NCBI RefSeq assembly: GCF_000576555.1
Contig: NZ_CP007145.1
Location: 1,674,001-1,738,000, forward strand
Direction of reading: 5' to 3'
Length of the DNA stretch: 64,000 nt
Source: Hymenobacter swuensis DY53
GTDB lineage: Bacteria > Bacteroidota > Bacteroidia > Cytophagales > Hymenobacteraceae
A program made the position numbers and the translations under genes. Within the stretch, counting starts at the first letter, position 1. Each line of letters starts with the position of its first letter. This document shows, in pieces, positions 51,425-60,447 of this stretch. The notes under the pieces are model-generated. The model saw only the letters and a list, made by a program, of their open reading frames with translations, had not been told where the DNA came from and ran no database searches.

Positions 51425-51496
51425 GAGAGCTGAGAAGTGAGACTACGTTGAGCTCCCCATTGTGGAGGTTGAACATCGTCTCATTTCTCAGTTCTC
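51425..51496. repeat. GAGAANTGAGA-type inverted repeat
   Basis: GAGAGCTGAGAAGTGAGAC at 51425-51443 is the near-complement of 51478-51496. Similar low-complexity GTGAG/CTGAG units occur in rnpB and in the trpE-trpG gap. Located between the SDR and photolyase genes. Confidence 0.65.
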
Positions 51497-51518
51497 ACCG
51501 TCTAAGGTCTGAAAAAGG

Positions 51519-52232
51519 CTACTTCAACCGGCTCATGCCGCCGTCTACGGGCAGTACCTGGCCGGTGATGAAGGAGCCGTGGTCGGAGAGGAGGAAGGAG
51601 GCCATGTAAGCCAGATCCTCGGGCTCGCCGATGCGCTGCAGCGGGTGGCGCTTGGCGCTGGCTTCGGCTTTTTCGGGCGTGTTGAGGAGGGCGGCGGCCA
51701 GCGGGGTGTTGGTGAGCGACGGGGCCACGGCGTTTACCCGCACGCCGCTGGCGGCGTATTCGGCGGCCAGCGCGCGGGTGAGGCCCTCTACGGCGGCTTT
51801 GGAGGTGGCAATGCTGGCGTGGAACGCCATGCCCGTATCGGCGGCAACGGTGCTGAACAGCACCACCGAGGCTCCGCCGGCTTTCTTCAGCCGCTTCATG
51901 CTGGCCTGCAGCACCTGCACCGCGCCCAGCACGTTCAACTCAAAATCCCCGCGGAAATCCTCCACCGGAATCCGCTCGAAGGGCCGCAGCTTGATGCTGC
52001 CGGGGCAGTACACCACGCCGTGCAGCACTTCCGGCAGGCTATCCAGCGCCGTGCCGATGGGTTTGGTCACGTCCAGCTCCAGGAAGGTGGTGCCCAACTC
52101 GGCCAGCTCGGCCGACTGGTGGCGGGAGGCGGTGTAGAGGTTGGCGCCCAGGCCGTGCAGCAGCCGCGCCGTAGCGAGGCCAATACCTGAGGAAGCCCCT
52201 ACGATGAGGATGTTTTTGTCGGCAAATTCCAT
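51519..52232 (-). CDS. SDR family protein lacking the catalytic Tyr
   Basis: 237 residues with the NAD(P) site VGASSGIGLATARLL (about 11-25), NVLGAVQVLQASMKRL and a normal C-terminal PVDGGMSRL. The catalytic block has Ser127 in VVLFSTVAAD and Lys145, but the Tyr four residues before the Lys is Ile141 (HASIATSKAAVEGL, codon ATT). Classical SDR chemistry needs that Tyr, so this member may use another residue or have a non-redox role. Same strand as the photolyase gene, 113 bases upstream of it, so possibly light or UV-stress linked. Confidence 0.88.
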   Translation of the reverse strand: MEFADKNILIVGASSGIGLATARLLHGLGANLYTASRHQSAELAELGTTFLELDVTKPIGTALDSLPEVLHGVVYCPGSIKLRPFERIPVEDFRGDFELNVLGAVQVLQASMKRLKKAGGASVVLFSTVAADTGMAFHASIATSKAAVEGLTRALAAEYAASGVRVNAVAPSLTNTPLAAALLNTPEKAEASAKRHPLQRIGEPEDLAYMASFLLSDHGSFITGQVLPVDGGMSRLK

Positions 52233-52393
52233 GTGTGCGAAGTCAGGAGTGAGGGAGTGGGTTCAGAACTGACCGATTACGGGAAAGTTTTGGGCGTTGG
52301 CCATTGGAGCGGGGTGTCAATCGGGCTTGGCGGCCCGTTGCTGATTCTGCATATTGCTGATTGGACACGTGTTTCGCCTTTTTATCCCGCTAT

Positions 52394-53446
52394 ATGGAGC
52401 CAACCCAGGATATTCTGCTCTACCAATCGGCCGATGGCCGTGCCCAACTCGAAGTACAGCTCCAGAACGAAACCCTCTGGCTCACCCAGGCCCAGATGGT
52501 GGCGTTGTTTGGTCGCGACCAAAGCGTTATTAGCCGCCACTTGCGCACTGTTTTTCAGACAGGTGAACTAGTCGAATCCGACTGTGTGAGAAGCGCGACT
52601 GACTTTCCCGTTTTCACGGCTGAAAAGTCGGAAACGACTTCTATGCAAAAAATGCATAGAAGTTCAGAAGGAGCAAAAAAGAGGGACGGCCGCCCGGCCG
52701 ACTACTATAACCTCGACGTCATCATCTCCGTCGGGTACCGGGTGAACTCCCGGCAGGGCACGCAGTTCCGGCAGTGGGCCACGCAGGTGCTGCGGCAGTA
52801 TCTGGTGCAGGGTTTTGCGCTGAACGAGAAGCGGTTGCGCGAGGACGCCCGTAAGCTTACGGAGCTGAAACGGCTGTTGCAGCTGCAGGGCGAGCTGCTG
52901 GAAAACCAGGAGCTGACGCCCGACCAAACCACGGCCCTGCTGCGCGTGCTCAGCGACTATGCCCGGGCCCTCGACGTGCTTGACCAATACGACCACCAGC
53001 GCCTGCGCATCACCGGCACCACGCCCGATACGCCCTTCGAGCTGACCTACGAGGCCGCTTTGCAGGCTGTGGACGGCCTGCGCCAGCAGTTCGGGGGCAG
53101 CGTGCTGTTCGGGCGGGAGAAGGATGAGTCGTTCCAAAGCTCAGTTCGCACGATTTACCAGAGTTTTGACGGCGTAGAGCTGTACCCCAGCGCGGAAGAA
53201 AAAGCAGCCCACCTGCTCTACTTCGTGGTGAAAAACCATTCCTTTTTCGATGGCAATAAGCGCATTGCGGCCTTCCTATTCGTGTGGTTCATGGATAAGA
53301 ACCACTGCCTCTACAAACCCGACGGCTCCCGCCGCCTCGCCGACAATGCCCTGGTGGCCCTTACCCTGCTAATTGCCGAAAGCAAGCCGGAGGACAAGGA
53401 TGTCATGGTGAAGCTGGTGGTCAACCTGATCAACCAGGAAAACTGA
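52394..53446 (+). CDS. RhuM-type protein with Fic/Doc domain
   Basis: 350 residues from the ATG at 52394 (MEPTQDILLY). The RhuM region (about 8-190) includes LWLTQAQMVALFGRDQSVIS, a winged-helix-like DNA-binding start, and YYNLDVIISVGYRVNSRQGT. The C-terminal Fic/Doc region (about 215-345) has NHSFFDGNKR (His282 to Arg290), the Doc-like HxFxDxNKR form rather than HPFxxGNGR. No (S/T)xxxE(G/N) inhibitory helix is visible and no small antitoxin gene is adjacent. It may modify a target with nucleotide or phosphate. Often seen on genomic islands; here between ordinary genes. Confidence 0.85.
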   Translation: MEPTQDILLYQSADGRAQLEVQLQNETLWLTQAQMVALFGRDQSVISRHLRTVFQTGELVESDCVRSATDFPVFTAEKSETTSMQKMHRSSEGAKKRDGRPADYYNLDVIISVGYRVNSRQGTQFRQWATQVLRQYLVQGFALNEKRLREDARKLTELKRLLQLQGELLENQELTPDQTTALLRVLSDYARALDVLDQYDHQRLRITGTTPDTPFELTYEAALQAVDGLRQQFGGSVLFGREKDESFQSSVRTIYQSFDGVELYPSAEEKAAHLLYFVVKNHSFFDGNKRIAAFLFVWFMDKNHCLYKPDGSRRLADNALVALTLLIAESKPEDKDVMVKLVVNLINQEN

Positions 53447-53455
53447 TGCTTTGCT

Positions 53456-53553
53456 ATAGAGACGCAGTAGGTTGCGTCTCTTCTTTGAACAGTACGGTAA
53501 CGCACGTTTTAAACAACCTCAGTAACGACGAGATGCAACCTATTACGTCTCTA
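53456..53553. repeat. Family-C palindromic repeat
   Basis: TAGAGACGCAGTAGGTTGCG with CTC, closing with GAGATGCAACCTATTACGTC and TCTA. A diverged copy, about 10 bases after the RhuM-Fic stop codon. Confidence 0.75.
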
Positions 53554-53693
53554 CCCTCGCCTAAGCCTGACCATCCCACACCACTGTTTTCTGCGAAAAA
53601 TAATCGTTTAGCAAAAATTCGCTGACGAATCCCGCCCCGTTGCGTAGCTTGCACCGCTTCCCTGTTCCACCTTTCAACTTCTCCTGAAAACCG

Positions 53694-56600
53694 ATGAACA
53701 TCCGCAAACTGCTGGTCGCCAACCGGGGCGAAATTGCCATTCGCGTGCTGCGCGCTGCTACCGAGCTGGGCATCCAGACCGTTGCCATCTACACCTACGA
53801 GGACCGCTACTCCCTGCACCGCTACAAGGCCGACGAAGCCTACCAAGTGGGCCGCGACGACGAGCCGCTGAAGCCTTACCTCGATATTGAGGGCATCATC
53901 CGCACCGCCAAGGCCAATGGGGTTGATGCTATTCACCCCGGCTACGGCTTCCTGAGCGAAAACGCCACCCTGGCCCGCCGTTGCGGCGAGGAAGGCATCA
54001 TCTTCGTGGGGCCGCGCCCGGAGGTAATGGATGCCCTCGGCGACAAAGTGGCTGCCAAGCGGGTGGCCGTGGCGTGCCAGGTGCCCATCATCGAAAGCAG
54101 TGAGCGGGACCTGACCGACCTCGACGTGGCCCTGGAAGAAGCCCACCGCATCGGCTACCCGCTGATGCTGAAAGCGGCCAGCGGCGGTGGCGGGCGGGGT
54201 ATGCGCGTGATTCGGGACGATGAGCAGCTGGAGCGCGGCTTCTTCGAGGCCCGCAACGAGGCCCTCAAGGCCTTCGGCGATGATACCGTGTTCCTGGAGA
54301 AGTTTGTGGAGCAGCCCAAGCACATTGAGGTGCAGCTGGTAGCCGACAACCACGGCGGCCTCACCCACCTCTACGAGCGAGACTGCTCGGTGCAGCGCCG
54401 CTACCAGAAGGTGGTGGAAGTAGCACCTTCACTCAATTTGCCCGACCACCTGCGCCATCTGCTATACGAGTATGCGCTGCGCCTGGGCCGGGCCGTGAAC
54501 TACAACAACGTGGGCACCGTGGAATTCCTGGTGAACCCCGAGCAGGACCGCATCTACTTCATCGAGGTGAACCCGCGCATTCAGGTAGAGCACACCGTGA
54601 CGGAGATGATTACAGGCATCGACCTGATCAAAACCCAGCTCCACATTGCCGACGGCCGCCGCCTCCAGGACCCCGAAATCGGGCTGGGGCCGGACGTGAC
54701 GCCGCTCAAAATCGGGGTGGCCATCCAGTGCCGCATCACTACTGAAGACCCGGAACAGGATTTCAAGCCCGACTACGGCACCATCACGGCCTACCGCTCG
54801 GCGGGTGGCTTCGGCATCCGTCTCGATCAGGGCTCGGTGTACACCGGCGTGAAAGTGTCGCCGTTCTTCGATTCCCTGTTGGTGAAAGTCTCGACGCACG
54901 CCCCTTCGCTGGCCGAGGCCGCCACTAAGATGGCCCGCACCCTCGATGAGTTCCGGTTGCGCGGGGTGAGCACCAACATCCAGTTTCTGCAGAATATTAT
55001 TGCCCACCCGGTATTCATGGCCGGCGAGGCCAACGTCGACTTCATCAAGGACCACCCGGAGCTGTTCCGGTTTAAGCGGCGGCAGGACCGCGCCACCCGC
55101 GTACTCAGTTTCCTGGGCGACGTGATTGTGAACGGCAACCCCGACGTGCGCGGCCTGCTCGACCCCAAGCGCGAACTGCGCAAGGCCCGTCTGCCTGAGG
55201 CTGACCTGGCCGCCGCGCCGCCCGCCGGCACCAAGCAGAAGCTCACTGAGCTGGGCCCTGACTGCTTTGCCCAGTGGCTGCGGGCCGAAAAACAGGTGCA
55301 TTACACCGACACCACCCTACGCGACGCCCACCAGAGCCTGCTGGCCACCCGCATGCGCACCTTCGATATGCTGAAGGTGGCCGAGCGCTACGCCCGTCAG
55401 CATCCGCAAACCTTCTCGTTGGAATGCTGGGGCGGGGCTACGTTCGATGTGGCCTTGCGCTTTCTGCACGAAGACCCCTGGGAACGACTGGCCAAGCTGC
55501 GCGCCGCCGTGCCCAATATCTTGCTCCAGATGCTGATCCGCGGGGCCAATGGCGTGGGCTACAAGGCCTATCCTGATAACCTCACGGAGCAGTTTGTGCA
55601 GCAGGCCGCCGAAACCGGCATCGACGTATTCCGCATCTTCGATTCGCTGAACTGGATGCCGGGCATGGAGGCCTGCATCGGGTTCGTGCGGAATAAAACC
55701 GACCGGCTGGCCGAGGCCAGCATCTGCTACACCGGCGACATTCTGGACCCTAAACGCAACCAGAAGTACAACCTCGACTACTACCTGCGCCTGGCCCGCC
55801 AGATTGAAGACGCCGGCGCGCACATCCTCTGCATCAAGGATATGGCCGGGCTGTTGAAGCCCTACGCCGCCACCGAGCTGATTTCGGCCCTGCGCGCCAC
55901 CGTCAGCCTCCCCATCCATTTGCACACCCACGACACCAGCAGCCTGCAGGCTGCCACCTACCTGAAGGCCGTGGAAGCGGGCGTAGATGTGCTCGACGTG
56001 GCTCTGGGCAGCCTTTCGGGCCTTACCTCGCAGCCCAACTTCAACTCGGTGGTGGAGATGCTGCGCGGGCAGGAGCGCCACCGTGAGTTCGACCAGAAGT
56101 CGCTCAACGAATTCTCGAACTACTGGGAAACCGTGCGCGAGTATTACTACCCGTTCGAGTCGGGCCTGAAGGCGGGTACCTCGGAAGTATTCCAGCACGA
56201 AATTCCGGGCGGGCAGTACTCTAACCTGCGGCCCCAAGCCGCCTCGCTGGGCCTGCTGGATAAGTTCGAAACCGTGAAAACGACCTTCGCCGACGTCAAC
56301 CTGCTGTTTGGGGACATTGTGAAGGTAACGCCCAGTTCCAAAGTGGTGGGCGACATGGCCCTGTTCCTGGTCAGTAACAACCTCACCACCCACGACGTGC
56401 TGGAGAAAGGGGCGGGCCTGAACTTTCCCGAATCGGTGCGGGAGCTATTCCGCGGCGACATCGGGCAGCCCGAAGGCGGCTGGCCGGCGGAACTGCAAAA
56501 GCTCATCCTCAAAGACGAGCAGCCCTTTACCGACCGCCCCAACGAGCACCTGGCCCCCATTGATTTTGCGGCCGAGGAGCAGCGGTTCGAGGAGAAATTC

Positions 56601-57143
56601 GGGCGGGCCGGCAAGTTCACCGATGTGCTGTCGTGGCTGCTGTATCCGAAAGTATTCGAGCAGTACTGGCAGTTCCGCGAAGACCACGGCGACGTGGCCG
56701 TGGTGCCGACCCCGGTCTTCTACTACGGCCTGCAGCCTGGCGAGGAAACCATCATTGACATTGCCCGGGGCAAGAGCATCATTGTGGGCCTACAAAGCAT
56801 TGGGCCGGTGAACGAGGACGGCTGCCGCACCATCTTCTTCAACCTAAATGGCCAAACCCGCAACCTTGAAATCCGAGATACGAGCGTAGAAGTCAAGTGC
56901 ATCTTCAACCTCAAGGCCGACAAAGGCAACCCGCGCCAGTTGGGGGCCCCGCTCCAGGGCATGCTCAGCCGCGTGCTGGTGGAAAGCGGCCAGCAGGTGC
57001 GCAAAAACGAGCCGCTGTTTATCATCGAGGCCATGAAGATGGAAACCACCATCACCGCCCCCGACGATACCACTATTCAGGCCGTGAGCCTAACGGAAGG
57101 CAGCATGGTAAACGCCGACGACCTAGTACTGACGCTGGGGTAA
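53694..57143 (+). CDS. pyc: Pyruvate carboxylase
   Basis: 1149 residues, the usual single-chain length. Biotin carboxylase domain (1-455): LLVANRGEIAIRVLRAA, KAASGGGGRGMRV (ATP loop), FIEVNPRIQVEHTVTE. Carboxyltransferase barrel (about 530-810): YTDTTLRDAHQSLLATRMRT, ECWGGATFDVA, HLHTHDTS (metal site). A tetramerisation region follows, then the biotinyl domain with IIEAMKMETTI (biotin Lys about 1112). Makes oxaloacetate from pyruvate and bicarbonate to refill the TCA cycle. Intact. Confidence 0.97.
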   Translation: MNIRKLLVANRGEIAIRVLRAATELGIQTVAIYTYEDRYSLHRYKADEAYQVGRDDEPLKPYLDIEGIIRTAKANGVDAIHPGYGFLSENATLARRCGEEGIIFVGPRPEVMDALGDKVAAKRVAVACQVPIIESSERDLTDLDVALEEAHRIGYPLMLKAASGGGGRGMRVIRDDEQLERGFFEARNEALKAFGDDTVFLEKFVEQPKHIEVQLVADNHGGLTHLYERDCSVQRRYQKVVEVAPSLNLPDHLRHLLYEYALRLGRAVNYNNVGTVEFLVNPEQDRIYFIEVNPRIQVEHTVTEMITGIDLIKTQLHIADGRRLQDPEIGLGPDVTPLKIGVAIQCRITTEDPEQDFKPDYGTITAYRSAGGFGIRLDQGSVYTGVKVSPFFDSLLVKVSTHAPSLAEAATKMARTLDEFRLRGVSTNIQFLQNIIAHPVFMAGEANVDFIKDHPELFRFKRRQDRATRVLSFLGDVIVNGNPDVRGLLDPKRELRKARLPEADLAAAPPAGTKQKLTELGPDCFAQWLRAEKQVHYTDTTLRDAHQSLLATRMRTFDMLKVAERYARQHPQTFSLECWGGATFDVALRFLHEDPWERLAKLRAAVPNILLQMLIRGANGVGYKAYPDNLTEQFVQQAAETGIDVFRIFDSLNWMPGMEACIGFVRNKTDRLAEASICYTGDILDPKRNQKYNLDYYLRLARQIEDAGAHILCIKDMAGLLKPYAATELISALRATVSLPIHLHTHDTSSLQAATYLKAVEAGVDVLDVALGSLSGLTSQPNFNSVVEMLRGQERHREFDQKSLNEFSNYWETVREYYYPFESGLKAGTSEVFQHEIPGGQYSNLRPQAASLGLLDKFETVKTTFADVNLLFGDIVKVTPSSKVVGDMALFLVSNNLTTHDVLEKGAGLNFPESVRELFRGDIGQPEGGWPAELQKLILKDEQPFTDRPNEHLAPIDFAAEEQRFEEKFGRAGKFTDVLSWLLYPKVFEQYWQFREDHGDVAVVPTPVFYYGLQPGEETIIDIARGKSIIVGLQSIGPVNEDGCRTIFFNLNGQTRNLEIRDTSVEVKCIFNLKADKGNPRQLGAPLQGMLSRVLVESGQQVRKNEPLFIIEAMKMETTITAPDDTTIQAVSLTEGSMVNADDLVLTLG

Positions 57144-57197
57144 GTCCCGGAATCAGCCGCAAAAGCGTACATTAGGGCTTGCCTCCTTATCCTAAAA

Positions 57198-57929
57198 ATG
57201 ATGCGTATTTATTTTGCTTCCGTATTTCTGCTGGCCGTTTGCGCTACGTCCGGCCAGGCGCAGCAGTCCATCAGTCAGGCGGGTACTGCTGCGCAGGCAA
57301 ACATCGATGCCTTAGCAAACGGTGCGGCAGCCGTGTTACCTAAAGGTGAGTCTTACGGTCTGATTGGTTCACCTTATGTGGAAAACAGCTGGCTGCCGGC
57401 GCGGCTGAAGATGACTACCGGTGTACCTTTGGCACCGGTGCCGGTGAAGTACGATGTTCTGAACCACCGGCTGCTGATGCTGCCGCTCCACCGCAAGGAC
57501 TCTTTGGTGCTCGATGACCGGAAGCTGGCCAGCTTTGAGCTGGATGTACCAGCCCGTGGTCTGCAGCCGGCGCGGGTGCGCAGGTTCCGACGCTTTACCG
57601 AGGCTCCGGTGCTCAGCCAGCGTGCGGAGTACGTGGAAGTGCTGCACGAAGGCAAGTACGCGTTTCTGAAACGTTATGCCAAAACCCTGCGCAAAGCCAA
57701 TTACCAGGGCCCGTACAGCACAGGGGAACGGTATGACGAGGTCGAAGACAAAATCACCTATTACCTGTTGCGGCCCGATGGACAGCTACTGCCGGTAAAG
57801 CTCGGGCTGAAACCCCTGCAGGCGGCTGCCCCCGCGCTGGCCGCCGCGCTAAAGGCAACTCCCGAAGCTGCCACTGCCAAAACCGATGCCGATTGGGGCG
57901 CGGTACTGGCCAAAGTAGACACGCAGTAA
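57198..57929 (+). CDS. Hypothetical secreted protein
   Basis: 243 residues with a signal peptide (MMRIYFASVFLLAVCATSGQ, cut after AQ). The body has beta-strand-like blocks (GSPYVENSWLPARLKMTTGV, then VEVLHEGKYAFLKRYAKTLR) and ends in an Ala-rich helix. Resembles Bacteroidota secreted proteins of unknown function; no motif points to activity. Confidence 0.65.
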   Translation: MMRIYFASVFLLAVCATSGQAQQSISQAGTAAQANIDALANGAAAVLPKGESYGLIGSPYVENSWLPARLKMTTGVPLAPVPVKYDVLNHRLLMLPLHRKDSLVLDDRKLASFELDVPARGLQPARVRRFRRFTEAPVLSQRAEYVEVLHEGKYAFLKRYAKTLRKANYQGPYSTGERYDEVEDKITYYLLRPDGQLLPVKLGLKPLQAAAPALAAALKATPEAATAKTDADWGAVLAKVDTQ

Positions 57930-57932
57930 AGC

Positions 57933-58002
57933 AACCACCGGTTTGTAAAAAGCCCGGCCGTCCGAATTGTCGGGCGGCCGGGCTTTTTACAAACCGGTGG
58001 TT
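57933..58002. terminator. 28-bp bidirectional terminator
   Basis: A perfect 28-bp inverted repeat pairs 57933-57960 with 57975-58002. Its GC core GCCCGGCCG is flanked by A5/T5, between two convergent genes. Confidence 0.8.
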
Positions 58003-58005
58003 ACC

Positions 58006-58449
58006 CTATTGACCTTTGTGCAACTCCGCCAGAGGTAGCCCTGCAGGTTCCCCGTATAGCCGCAGTGTGTCACGGCTGATGCGGTAGGTGCGGGCGGCGT
58101 TCAGCGCACTCATAAACCCGGTTTCGATGGTTAGATCAGGGCAGGCCATTTTGGTAGCCATCAACGGTCCAAAGCGTAGCTGACCGGTGGCGGGCAACTC
58201 AATATTACCCCGAAAACGGTTGCACCCCGCCTGTCCTTCTGCCTGTAGCTCGGTGGTATTGAGTTGCAGATACACCTCCTTGCCAGCCGTAGGGGTAGTT
58301 GGTTGTTTGTCGAGAGCGTGCAGAAGCCAGCGGGTGCCCCGTAGCTCGGCGGGTGGAGTAGCTGGAGCAGCAGAAGTGGTAGTTTCCGTTGTAGGAGCTG
58401 TTGTCTGACAGGCCCCCAGCAGCAGGAGCAGAGGCAAGGAAAGGCGCAT
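58006..58449 (-). CDS. META-domain lipoprotein
   Basis: 147 residues. Signal peptide with lipobox LLGAC (Cys14), Thr/Ala-rich linker, then a META (HslJ-like) domain: LRGTRWLLHALDKQPTT, EGQAGCNRFRGNIEL (the conserved GCNRF.G), FGPLMATKMACPDL and the ending LRLYGEPAGLPLAEL. META proteins are envelope or stress proteins without known catalysis. A heat-shock or antibiotic-tolerance role is known for E. coli HslJ only. Confidence 0.85.
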   Translation of the reverse strand: MRLSLPLLLLLGACQTTAPTTETTTSAAPATPPAELRGTRWLLHALDKQPTTPTAGKEVYLQLNTTELQAEGQAGCNRFRGNIELPATGQLRFGPLMATKMACPDLTIETGFMSALNAARTYRISRDTLRLYGEPAGLPLAELHKGQ

Positions 58450-58548
58450 GCTATAAGGAAGGTGAAGTGAGAAAATAAACCAGCAGAAACCGGCTGGTTA
58501 CGGCACACAAATTGTACCGGCTAAAGAACAAAATGGTTATTTTGCGGT

Positions 58549-59889
58549 ATGCGAAAATTCCCCCCCTTCGTTCTGTTCCTCGCTCTGTTCAGTGCCAACG
58601 TTTATGCTCAGAAAAAACCAGCCATTGCCCCACTGACAGCCGGTGTTTCGGCCGCTACGGTAGAACGGATAGTGCGTACCCTAGCCGCTGATGATATGCA
58701 GGGCCGCGCCACCGGCAAGCCTGGCAGCCTGAAAGCCGCCGAGTTTCTGGCCGCTGAATTCCAGCGCATCGGTCTGGAGCCGCTGCCGGGTCTGACGTCT
58801 TTCGCCCAGACATTTCCGGCCTATGAGGCCCGTACGGCGGCCGCCTTCGTGTCCATCAACGGTAGCAATGTAAGCCCGGATAAGCTGCTGCTGATTTCCG
58901 GCCAGCCGCACCTGAACTGGACGGAGGCCGATGAACCCGCTGCCCGCGTTGTCACCATTGGTCCCAAAGACAACCTGATGAAGGACGTGCGGGCACTGCT
59001 CGACCCTAAGGAAAACACTATTGTGTTTGTGGACCCCACGCAGGCGGCCGCGTTTGCCAGAGTGGCTGGCTACGTGAAACGCGGCGGCCTGCGGGCCGAT
59101 AAGCCGGCTCCGTTCACCACCTTGCTTATTCTGGCGCCTCCGGCCCCTACGCCCCTTAAGTTTCAAGTGGCCGCTACCACCACCATCCGCACGGTGGAGT
59201 TGCGTAATGTGGTGGGCGTGCTGCCTGGCAAAGATGCCGCCCGCGCCACCGAGCAGGTGGTGTTCAGCGGCCACTACGACCACCTGGGCTTCCTACCCGC
59301 CGTGGTCGGTGACTCCATTGCCAACGGGGCCGACGATGACGCCAGCGGCACTACTGCTGTGGTAGCCTTGGCCGAATATTTCAAGAAGAAGAACGATAAC
59401 GCCCGCCCGCTGGTGTTCGTGGCCTTCACGGCCGAGGAAATTGGCGGTTTCGGAGCCCGGCATTTCTCGAAGCAACTCAATCCCCAGCAGGTGGTGGCCA
59501 TGTTCAACATCGAAATGATTGGCAAGCAGGCCAAATTTGGACCCAACACCGCCTTCATTACCGGTTTTGATCGGTCGGATTTTGGCAAGATGCTGCAGGA
59601 TAACGCCAAAGGCACTGTGTTCCGCTTCGAGCCCGACCCGTACCCCGAGCAAAACCTATTCTTCCGCTCCGACAACGCCACCTTGGCCCGCTTGGGTGTA
59701 CCCGCCCACACCATCAGCACCGACCAGATTCCGACCGACAAGAAGTATCATTCCGTGGACGATGAAGTCGAAAGCTTGGATCTGCCCAACATGACGGCCG
59801 TTATTACGGCCATTGGCCGGGCTGCCGTCGGCATCGTCAGCGGCCAGCAGACCCCCACCCGCATTGCGCCTGAAACGGTAAAGCAATAG
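58549..59889 (+). CDS. Secreted M28-family aminopeptidase
   Basis: 446 residues with a signal peptide (FVLFLALFSANVYAQ). The M28 dizinc centre is complete: His in FSGHYDHLG, bridging Asp in NGADDDASGT, catalytic Glu pair in VAFTAEEIGGFGARHF, Glu in MFNIEMIG and His in KKYHSVDDE. A PA-like insert (about 100-210) precedes the catalytic domain. Releases N-terminal amino acids outside the cytoplasm. Confidence 0.93.
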   Translation: MRKFPPFVLFLALFSANVYAQKKPAIAPLTAGVSAATVERIVRTLAADDMQGRATGKPGSLKAAEFLAAEFQRIGLEPLPGLTSFAQTFPAYEARTAAAFVSINGSNVSPDKLLLISGQPHLNWTEADEPAARVVTIGPKDNLMKDVRALLDPKENTIVFVDPTQAAAFARVAGYVKRGGLRADKPAPFTTLLILAPPAPTPLKFQVAATTTIRTVELRNVVGVLPGKDAARATEQVVFSGHYDHLGFLPAVVGDSIANGADDDASGTTAVVALAEYFKKKNDNARPLVFVAFTAEEIGGFGARHFSKQLNPQQVVAMFNIEMIGKQAKFGPNTAFITGFDRSDFGKMLQDNAKGTVFRFEPDPYPEQNLFFRSDNATLARLGVPAHTISTDQIPTDKKYHSVDDEVESLDLPNMTAVITAIGRAAVGIVSGQQTPTRIAPETVKQ

Positions 59890-59904
59890 CTGCCGGTAGC
59901 TTGT

Positions 59905-59953
59905 CAGCCCGTCAGATTGAGTTTTGGACTTAACCTGACGGGCTGCTTTTTTA
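59905..59953 (+). terminator. Terminator of the M28 peptidase gene
   Basis: CAGCCCGTCAG (59905-59915) pairs with CTGACGGGCTG (59935-59945), followed by CTTTTTTATTTT. 15 bases past the stop codon. Confidence 0.8.
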
Positions 59954-59991
59954 TTTTCTGTAAACGGTTCTCAGCTTACACTAAACTATCT

Positions 59992-60312
59992 ATGATACTA
60001 TTACCCGAGTATCGTAGGCTACTGGTTATCAATGGAGGTCTGCTGATTTTGGGTATACTTCTGTATGGATTTACCTACATAGCAGGTTTGCCAGACCGTA
60101 GGTTAGATGAGAGTGTGTTTACAGTACTCTTGCTTCTACTCGTGTTCCTTTTTGCTACTGTGTTGATTAATAGCTGGTACGCTGTGAAAATGCTGTTCAA
60201 AAAGAAATTCAAACTAACTCTATGCTACACGTTGGCTGCTTTGGTATGGTGGCCTCTATTCTATTTTTTGCTTGATGGCATTGGGCACTTGGGTGACAAG
60301 ATTGGGGGCTGA
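59992..60312 (+). CDS. Hypothetical small membrane protein
   Basis: 106 residues from the ATG at 59992 (MILLPEYRRLLVINGG); the frame also contains an ATG at 59917, but that would lie inside the preceding terminator. Three hydrophobic helices (about 11-30, 44-63 and 77-95). Base composition is clearly more AT-rich than the surrounding genes, a possible sign of recent arrival. No family recognised. Confidence 0.6.
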   Translation: MILLPEYRRLLVINGGLLILGILLYGFTYIAGLPDRRLDESVFTVLLLLLVFLFATVLINSWYAVKMLFKKKFKLTLCYTLAALVWWPLFYFLLDGIGHLGDKIGG

Positions 60313-60349
60313 ATAGCAGGTCGCCAGCTAGAATATTTGACAGCTCAAA

Positions 60350-60398
60350 AACGGGGAGAAGAGTCCAGTGCACCGGACTTTTCTCCCCGTTATCTTTG
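60350..60398 (+). promoter_or_regulatory. Hairpin plus -7 box before topB
   Basis: AACGGGGAGAAGAGTCC pairs with GGACTTTTCTCCCCGTT (60350-60391, one mismatch), which ends the small membrane gene. Its last base begins TATCTTTG (60391-60398), a TAnnTTTG -7 box 50 bases before the topB start. Confidence 0.55.
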
Positions 60399-60447
60399 TT
60401 GATTCCCTGCTGGCCCCGGCTGGCGTACTTCATCCAATCCGCTACGA

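Noticed and set aside
33664..53553. Interpretation of the repeated palindromes as a CRISPR array
   Set aside because: Copies are far apart, single, of unequal length, and lie between unrelated genes without regularly spaced unique spacers or cas genes.
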